IMG/VR virus record: IMGVR_UViG_3300037493_004017
Coordinates: 1 to 36,612 of that record
Strand: one strand, 5' to 3'
From: a virus
DNA: 36,612 bases
A program made the translations under genes and the position numbers. The notes below the pieces were generated by a model. The model was not told the origin of the DNA. It was given only the letters and a program-made list of their open reading frames with translations, and ran no database searches. Positions 31,109 to 36,612 of this stretch are shown here, one piece after another; position 1 is the first letter of the stretch, and each line of letters begins with the position of its first letter.

Positions 31109-33724
31109 GTGGAAACAACAAGCATCATAAAGATTGAAATTGACCAGTCAATCATTCAGAAGTCAATTCAGAATGTTGCACAGTTGACCAATGAAATTGA
31201 CAAACTGAAAGTCATTCAGAAGAAACAAAAGGAAGAAGGAAAAGAACTGACTGCTGAATATATTGAACGGAATGCACAGATTGCTGCACTGACAAAGGAA
31301 CAAAGGCAGAACAATGAAGTGCTGAAACAAGCAAACACAATCACAATGTCTGCAGTTGGTTCAAACGAAGAACTTCGTGCACAGCTTTCACTTCTTACAA
31401 AACAATACAATGGTCTATCAAAAGAAGAACGTGAAAATACTGATGCAGGTGTCAAGTTAAAAAACCAAGTCAAAGCAATTTCTGATGAACTGAAAAAGAA
31501 TGAAGGTGCAGTTGGTGACAATAGGCGGTCTGTAGGTTCTTACAAAGAAGCAATGACCAGTGTGTTTGACACGTTGAAGAAGTCTGGCGGTTCTTTTGGA
31601 ACTGCAATCAGTGGAGTGCAAGGTTTCAACACAGCACTTTCAGCGAATCCAATCGGTGCGGTTATTCAACTTATTTCTGCACTGGTGAATGCGTTGAAAG
31701 GCAATGCAGAAGTTGCTGACTTTGTTGCACGTGTGACTGCAGGAATGAACAAAGTCTTTCACTTAATTACAGACACAGTTGTCAACTTAATAAAACCACT
31801 GAAAGCAGTATTTGAGAATCCAAAACAAGCAATCATTGACTTGATTGACTTAATAAAAAACAATCTGGTCAACAGGTTTAAAGCGTTTGGAGTTATTGTA
31901 GATGCAATTGCAAACAAAGACCTAAAAGGTTTAACCAACGGACTGATTCAACTTGGAACTGGTGTTGAAAATTCAGTTGACAAAATTGCTGCACTTGGTT
32001 CTGCACTGGTCAATGCAGGTGATGAAGGTTTTTCAGCAGCAAAGAAACTTGATGAATTCACTGTTTCACAAGCAAGAATGAATGCACAAATGAAGCTGAA
32101 TGAAAAACAGATTGCAGCACTTGAACGTGACTTGAAGAATGTTGGTTTAACCTTTGAAGAAAGAAAGAAAATTGCAGAAGAACTTGCTGACTTGGAAATT
32201 GCAAATGCACAACTTGCACAGCAGACAGCAAAGGAAGTTCTTGATGCAGAAGAATTGAAACTGAAAGGAAAGTCACTGACTGCAGAAGAAGAAGCAAAAC
32301 TGATTGAACTGACAACAGATGTTCAACTTGCTGCAGAAGATGAAAAGATTGCTGCAGCACAAAGGTCAAAAAGAATTGCACTGTTGCTGAAAGGTGAAGA
32401 AGCAGAAGCAAGGAACAGTGATGCAGCGAAAGCAGCGAAAGATGCAAAAGATGCTGCAGACAAAGAATTGAAAGCAGAAGCAGACAGGCTTGAAGCATTG
32501 AAGAAGCAGTTTGATGATGCAATGATTGAGCAATCAAAAGCAAGAAAAGACTTTGCAGATGAAAGACAACTTGCAGGTCTGAATGAACTTGAAAAAGAAA
32601 AGGTTCTTCTTGACAGACGTGTGAAAGAACTGATGATTGCAGGTGTTGAAGAAGTTGACATTCAGAAATTCATTGCTGCTGAAACAGCAAGAATTCAGAA
32701 AGCTGCTGCAGAAAAAAGCAAAGAACTTCTTCTTGAAAGAATTGACACTGAACTGCAGATCAACAAAAACAGAATTGATGCAGAAGTTGGTGATGAAAGC
32801 ATCAAAGCAATTGCAATCAATGAACTTGAACTTGCTGCACTGGTTCAGAAGAAAAAAATTCTTGATGCTGAAGTTGCTGCAACTGGTGTTGCAACACAAC
32901 AGCAGGTTCTGCAGGAAACTGATCTGAATGCACAGATCGCTGCACTGGAAGAAGCAACTGCAAAAAGAAAACAAGACCTTGCACTTGCAGCAATTCAAGG
33001 AACATTTGGTGTTGCACAAGACTTGCTTGGAATGCTGCAGTCAACTGCACAGATGAACATCAAAGCAATTGAAGACCAAGCAAAAGCAGCAGGAAAAACA
33101 CAGGAAGAAATTGATGACTTGACATTGTCAGCAAAGAAGGAAGCAAAAGACCTTGCAGTTGCAGCAGCAATCATTCAGACATTCCAGTCAGCAATTTCAG
33201 CTTATTCATCTGCAGCAGCAGTTCCAATTGTCGGTGTTGCACTTGCACCAATTGCAGCAGCAGCAGCACTTGTGTTTGGCTTCAAGCAGGTTGATGCAAT
33301 CAAGAACCAGAAACTTGCAACAGGTGGAATTGTGAAAGCAGCACGTGGTGCAGTGTTTGGAAGGTTTGCAGGAAGATCACATTCAGAAGGTGGCAACAAA
33401 TACACTGGTGAAGATGGTTCACAGATTGAAGTTGAAAAAGATGAAATCTTTGCAGTTGTAAACAAAAGAAGTTCTGCACTTATTCAGAACCTTTCAGACT
33501 TGAATGAACTTGGTGGTGGTGTGTCGTTTGCAAAAGGTGGTCTGGTTGACAAGTTTGCAGGTGGTGGTGTTGTCAATTCAATTGCAAGTGGTGTGTTTCA
33601 GCAGGAAGACAACACAAGAAATCTTGCTTCACAATTGTCAGGTCTTGTTCCAGTATTGGTCATTGAAGAATTCGAAAGTGTTCAAGGTCGCAAAGTTCAA
33701 GCAATGCAAAACTTGCAAATCTGA
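31109..33724 (+). CDS. Tape measure protein
   Basis: An 871-residue protein from GTG at 31109, by far the longest in the genome. Residues 1-150 and 330-560 are long coiled coils rich in Glu, Lys, Ala and Gln. Two hydrophobic stretches follow the usual plan: PIGAVIQLISALVNAL near 185-200 and AVPIVGVALAPIAAAAALVFGF near 705-725. The C-terminus has LATGGIVKAARGAVFGRFAGRSHSEGG and FAKGGLVDKFAGGGVV, Gly-rich loops common at tape-measure ends. The protein sets tail length and enters the cell on infection. It carries four GATC sites. Confidence 0.9.
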   Translation: METTSIIKIEIDQSIIQKSIQNVAQLTNEIDKLKVIQKKQKEEGKELTAEYIERNAQIAALTKEQRQNNEVLKQANTITMSAVGSNEELRAQLSLLTKQYNGLSKEERENTDAGVKLKNQVKAISDELKKNEGAVGDNRRSVGSYKEAMTSVFDTLKKSGGSFGTAISGVQGFNTALSANPIGAVIQLISALVNALKGNAEVADFVARVTAGMNKVFHLITDTVVNLIKPLKAVFENPKQAIIDLIDLIKNNLVNRFKAFGVIVDAIANKDLKGLTNGLIQLGTGVENSVDKIAALGSALVNAGDEGFSAAKKLDEFTVSQARMNAQMKLNEKQIAALERDLKNVGLTFEERKKIAEELADLEIANAQLAQQTAKEVLDAEELKLKGKSLTAEEEAKLIELTTDVQLAAEDEKIAAAQRSKRIALLLKGEEAEARNSDAAKAAKDAKDAADKELKAEADRLEALKKQFDDAMIEQSKARKDFADERQLAGLNELEKEKVLLDRRVKELMIAGVEEVDIQKFIAAETARIQKAAAEKSKELLLERIDTELQINKNRIDAEVGDESIKAIAINELELAALVQKKKILDAEVAATGVATQQQVLQETDLNAQIAALEEATAKRKQDLALAAIQGTFGVAQDLLGMLQSTAQMNIKAIEDQAKAAGKTQEEIDDLTLSAKKEAKDLAVAAAIIQTFQSAISAYSSAAAVPIVGVALAPIAAAAALVFGFKQVDAIKNQKLATGGIVKAARGAVFGRFAGRSHSEGGNKYTGEDGSQIEVEKDEIFAVVNKRSSALIQNLSDLNELGGGVSFAKGGLVDKFAGGGVVNSIASGVFQQEDNTRNLASQLSGLVPVLVIEEFESVQGRKVQAMQNLQI

Positions 33725-33957
33725 TGCAGCTAAAAAGCATAATTTTAAAACTTCAACAATCTGGTGACCTGCAGGAACTTTTCAAACAAGGTTTCATATC
33801 AAGCAAAGTGATAATTGACAAAGACATCTTCTTGACTTGTCAAACACATCTTCAAACTGGAATGAAGAAAACAGAAGCAGTTTATGCAACTGCAGTTCAG
33901 TGGAAGATTTCAGATGACAAAGTCTGGAAGGTCATCAGAACAATGGAAGAAAAGTAA
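33724..33957 (+). CDS. Small helical protein
   Basis: A 77-residue protein overlapping the tape measure stop by one base (TGATG). Mostly helical with basic and acidic residues mixed; the last part (MKKTEAVYATAVQWKISDDKVWKVIRTMEE) resembles a small DNA- or protein-binding helix pair. Its stop overlaps the start of the glycosyltransferase gene (TAATG). Function unknown. Confidence 0.65.
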   Translation: MQLKSIILKLQQSGDLQELFKQGFISSKVIIDKDIFLTCQTHLQTGMKKTEAVYATAVQWKISDDKVWKVIRTMEEK

Positions 33958-35912
33958 TGCTAAAAAAAGAAATAACATTTCACATCATTGCAACTGGTTT
34001 CAATTGTCATCAGTATGTTGATAAGTGTGTTCAGTCAGTCTTCAACCAGACACAAAGCAATTGGTGTCTGCACCTTGTCAATGATGGTTCAACTGATGCA
34101 ACTGGTGAAAGATGTCTGAACTATAAAGGTCACAACAAAGTTGTTGTTCACAACTACAAAGAAAATCTTGCAGCAGCATTCAGAAGAATGCAGGTCATCA
34201 GAACACTTCCTGCAGAAGATGTTGTCTTGTTGCTTGGTCTTGATGACGAATTGCTTCCAAATTGTCTTGCACGTGTGCAGCAGGAATACAACAAAGGAAT
34301 GTTGATGACCTATGGAAACTGGAAAGACCAAAAAGGTCAGATGCTTCCAAAGACATTCAGTCTTGAATTTGACAACTTCACACATCAAACAAGGAACTAC
34401 AGACAAGTGAAATATCGGTCAACAGCACCAAACACTTTCAAAGTATTTCTTTTCAACAGAATTCCAGACAAAGACTTTCAGCTTGATGGAAAGTGGATTG
34501 ACACCACCACTGAAAGTGAAACAATGTTTTCTTGTCTTGAAATGTCAGGAAAAGAAAGAATTGGTGTCATTAAAGATGTGATTTATTTATACAATCGTGC
34601 TTTGCCAAATGGAACACTGAAAAGACTTGGTGTTGATTACAAGTTGCTTGTGCTTTCAAGAATTGTTGCAAGACCAAAGAAGCCATTGTTCATTGAAACA
34701 GAAAAAATAATTCAAGAACCAGTCAAGTCAATTGTTCTGATTGTTCAGTTTGAAAAAATAATTCAGCAAACAATGGAAGAAATGTGTGCTGAACATATCA
34801 ATGAACCTTATGAATTAGTTATCTATGACAGCAGTGAAGCACCAAAAGGTTTTGAATTTTACAAAACATATTTTGCTGCAATGTATAATTGTTTTAGACT
34901 TATTTACATAAACAACACAAGTCAGGTTTCAGACAACCAAAAAGTGGAACAGTGTCTGCAAGTGATTGAAAACAAAAATGAAATAATAATTCACAAAGAA
35001 GCATTGTCAGTTCTGAATGTCAGCACTTCTGATTGGGCGAATTATGCACAAGACAATTGTGCTGCACTGAATGCTGCAGGTGTAAAGTGTGTTGGTTTAA
35101 AACTGATTCCACATTCCTTTGGTTATGACAGACATCTTCCAGTTGTGTCACGTGAATTGATGAAGGCTGAAATTGCTTCTGGCAAGTTCAATGTCTTGCA
35201 GATATTTAATTCCGACTCAACACTTATTGACTTGATAAAACAATTCAAAGGAAATAAAATAATTTATCACACTGGTTCATCGTATCGTGCAAAGTCAAGT
35301 CAGTTGAATGCAGTTTTCAATCCTATTGTTGACCAAGCAATCATTGCACTTGGTGAATTTGCAAATCTTGGTGCAAAGAAATCAAAGTATATTTCAGTTG
35401 CAGTTGATGTTCCTGCAGAAGAAATAAGGATTGAACACAGACCTTTGAAGTTCCTGCATTGTCCTTCAAATGCAGATGTGAAAGGAACAAGCACAATTGT
35501 CAGGTTGATGAAAAACATTCCTTGTGATTTCACCAGTAACACCAAAATTCTGCAGTATAAAGACAACCTTGAAAGAATGAAGTCTTGTGATGTTTACATT
35601 GAACTTCTGAATCCACAAATCAATGGTGACAAATATGGTTCTTTTGGAACAACAGCAGTGGAAGCTGCAATGCTCGGAAAGATTGTTGTCACACAAAATT
35701 TGTCATCAGATGTTTATGCTGCAACTTATGGTCAAAGTCCTTTGGTGTTGGTAAAAGATGAACAAGACTTTGTTGAAAAGATTAATTGGTTGCTTTCATT
35801 GACACCAGAAGAAATCTTTGAACTGAAAAAAGAACATCAGAAGTGGTCAATCACAAAACATTCTTACCTTGCAACTGGAAAAAGACTAAAAAAAATACTT
35901 GATGAAATTTAA
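33957..35912 (+). CDS. Two-domain glycosyltransferase (GT2-like plus GT4-like)
   Basis: A 651-residue protein. Residues 1-240 are a GT-A/GT2 domain: IATGFNCHQYVDKCVQSVFNQ, VNDGSTD at 41-47 and GLDDE at about 94-98 (D-x-D-like). Residues 420-651 are a GT-B/GT4-like domain, with IIYHTGSSYR, KFLHCPSNADVKGT and GTTAVEAAMLGK (Glu near 569) for the acceptor-site signature. A middle part links them. Such proteins add sugars to phage DNA, virion proteins or host glycans. A methyltransferase and a possible sugar-transfer protein follow, so a modification unit is likely. The acceptor is not shown by sequence. Confidence 0.85.
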   Translation: MLKKEITFHIIATGFNCHQYVDKCVQSVFNQTQSNWCLHLVNDGSTDATGERCLNYKGHNKVVVHNYKENLAAAFRRMQVIRTLPAEDVVLLLGLDDELLPNCLARVQQEYNKGMLMTYGNWKDQKGQMLPKTFSLEFDNFTHQTRNYRQVKYRSTAPNTFKVFLFNRIPDKDFQLDGKWIDTTTESETMFSCLEMSGKERIGVIKDVIYLYNRALPNGTLKRLGVDYKLLVLSRIVARPKKPLFIETEKIIQEPVKSIVLIVQFEKIIQQTMEEMCAEHINEPYELVIYDSSEAPKGFEFYKTYFAAMYNCFRLIYINNTSQVSDNQKVEQCLQVIENKNEIIIHKEALSVLNVSTSDWANYAQDNCAALNAAGVKCVGLKLIPHSFGYDRHLPVVSRELMKAEIASGKFNVLQIFNSDSTLIDLIKQFKGNKIIYHTGSSYRAKSSQLNAVFNPIVDQAIIALGEFANLGAKKSKYISVAVDVPAEEIRIEHRPLKFLHCPSNADVKGTSTIVRLMKNIPCDFTSNTKILQYKDNLERMKSCDVYIELLNPQINGDKYGSFGTTAVEAAMLGKIVVTQNLSSDVYAATYGQSPLVLVKDEQDFVEKINWLLSLTPEEIFELKKEHQKWSITKHSYLATGKRLKKILDEI

Positions 35913-35991
35913 AGCTGGTCACATTTACTTCTTTCTTCTGCTTGGTTGTGTTGCATTCTGGTCAGTTGTCATTTATCTTGTCATCAAATGA
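35902..35991 (+). CDS. Small membrane peptide
   Basis: A 29-residue peptide starting inside the last codons of the glycosyltransferase gene (ATG at 35902) and ending ATGA with the next gene (35988-35991). It has a basic N-terminus (MKFKAGH) and one hydrophobic span (about 8-28, IYFFLLLGCVAFWSVVIYLVI). The double coupling and the phage codon style support it. Function unknown. Confidence 0.45.
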   Translation: MKFKAGHIYFFLLLGCVAFWSVVIYLVIK

Positions 35992-36542
35992 ATTCAACCT
36001 ACAAAGACAAGTTGAAGCAATTCAATTCAACTGACAAATACAAATCAGAACTGAACTTGTTGTTGTCATTGGTTGACCTGCAGAAGAATGACAGGTGTCT
36101 TGATTATGGTTGTGGTCTTGGAACTGCAATGAAATTCTTGCACAACAAGACTGGTTGTCACATCTATGGTTTTGACATCACAGAAGAACTTTATGAAGAA
36201 GACAAATTTTATTTCAGAAAAGAATTGTATTTCAAAGTTGATGTCATTTACTTTCTTCATTCCATTGCACACATTCCAACACCTGCAAACTTATTAAGTA
36301 AGTGCAAAGATTATTTCTTGAATCCTGCAGGAAGAATTGTCATAATAACACCAAACAAAGACTGGTTGAAACTGCAAAAGAATTCAGACTACACACCAGA
36401 CAACACAGTGATTGAACACTTCACAAAGACTTCATTGAAAGAAATGGTGCAGGAAGCAGGAATGAAAGTCACACTTGAATGCACTTTTGGTCAGCAGACA
36501 GAAGACCAGTTTGAAAGAATTTGCATCAAAGCAACTTGTTGA
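35988..36542 (+). CDS. SAM-dependent methyltransferase
   Basis: A 184-residue class I methyltransferase from ATG at 35988 (upstream extension not used). Motif I DRCLDYGCGLGTA lies at 35-47, with the acidic end of strand 2 in GCHIYGFDI near 56-64. The rest follows the class I order with FKVDVIYFLHSIAHI and GRIVIITPN. Substrate unknown: neighbours point to sugar or small-molecule modification rather than DNA, as there is no DPPY. Its 3' end overlaps the convergent minus-strand gene. The last 72 codons, including the stop, recur at 1-216. Confidence 0.85.
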   Translation: MNSTYKDKLKQFNSTDKYKSELNLLLSLVDLQKNDRCLDYGCGLGTAMKFLHNKTGCHIYGFDITEELYEEDKFYFRKELYFKVDVIYFLHSIAHIPTPANLLSKCKDYFLNPAGRIVIITPNKDWLKLQKNSDYTPDNTVIEHFTKTSLKEMVQEAGMKVTLECTFGQQTEDQFERICIKATC

Positions 36543-36612
36543 ACAACCTTGACTTTTCAGAAGCAACAACAATCTTGCAGTTGTTCTTCTTCAACATTGA
36601 CTGCAGCAACTG
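36327..36612. repeat. Terminal redundancy, right copy
   Basis: Matches bases 1-286 with five silent differences. See the left copy for interpretation. It includes the end of the methyltransferase gene and the start of the convergent gene's 3' region. Confidence 0.9.
36526..36612 (-). CDS. Rossmann-like protein, C-terminal part (cut by window end)
   Basis: Second copy of the 3' end of the gene at 200-706, within the terminal redundancy. It encodes the last 28 residues (QLLQSMLKKNN to the end) and is cut by the window edge. It is the same gene on the circle, not a paralogue. Confidence 0.85.
   Translation of the reverse strand, partial: QLLQSMLKKNNCKIVVASEKSRLFNKLL

Noticed and set aside
1-36612. 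Integrase or lysogeny module
   Set aside because: No tyrosine or serine recombinase and no CI-like repressor could be recognised, so a temperate lifestyle is not supported, although some small unknown genes could hide a repressor.

Overview
The window looks like one complete genome of a tailed dsDNA phage infecting a member of the Bacteroidota, opened at an arbitrary point. Bases 1-286 recur at 36327-36612 with five differences, all at third codon positions and all synonymous. The unit is therefore about 36,326 bp and either circular or circularly permuted. The Bacteroidota assignment rests on three things: A/C-rich gene leaders ending in forms like 'aaacaaaccaATG' without clear Shine-Dalgarno sequences, TAnnTTTG-type promoter candidates, and tail-fibre and tail proteins of the type seen in Bacteroidota phages. 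All identifications come from reading motifs; no search was run.

Layout, following the circle. Packaging: 22.6-25.15 kb (small terminase, then a large terminase broken by a split intein with an HNH nuclease between the halves). Tail: 25.15-33.96 kb (possible frameshifted chaperone pair, tail completion, neck and tip proteins, tape measure). Glycosyltransferase/methyltransferase module: 33.96-36.54 kb, with one opposite-strand gene at 200-706. Head: 0.76-6.5 kb (ClpP-like protease with a probable nested scaffold, major capsid, probable tail tube, portal, connector). Fibres: 6.5-10.3 kb. Lysis: 10.7-12.5 kb (two small membrane proteins, an endolysin candidate, a spanin-like pair). Early and replication genes: 12.66-21.2 kb (small regulators, coiled-coil protein, RecT annealing protein with a YqaJ-like exonuclease, VRR-NUC nuclease, replication-initiator-like protein, DnaC-like ATPase). 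All genes except 200-706 are on the + strand and tightly packed, often overlapping by ATGA or TGATG. No stretch over 300 bases lacks a gene.

The base composition is peculiar. TA and CG steps are strongly depleted, so that the third codon base follows the first base of the next codon (T before G, C before A). GAG/CTC is almost absent. By my reading GATC occurs 13 times, all between 27.3 and 33.4 kb. Three patches lack the TA depletion and look recently acquired: the distal tail fibre (about 9.30-10.28 kb), two small genes at 17.48-18.24 kb, and a DNA methyltransferase at 21.23-22.05 kb. The last two patches start at TAACGTT just after an upstream stop codon. Their genes end in related GC..TAAC cores followed by imperfect palindromes, which resembles integron gene cassettes with attC sites.

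The most notable points are the fractured terminase (predicted trans-splicing through the ATP-binding loop), the attC-like cassettes in a phage, and the compositional constraint with its patchy exceptions.
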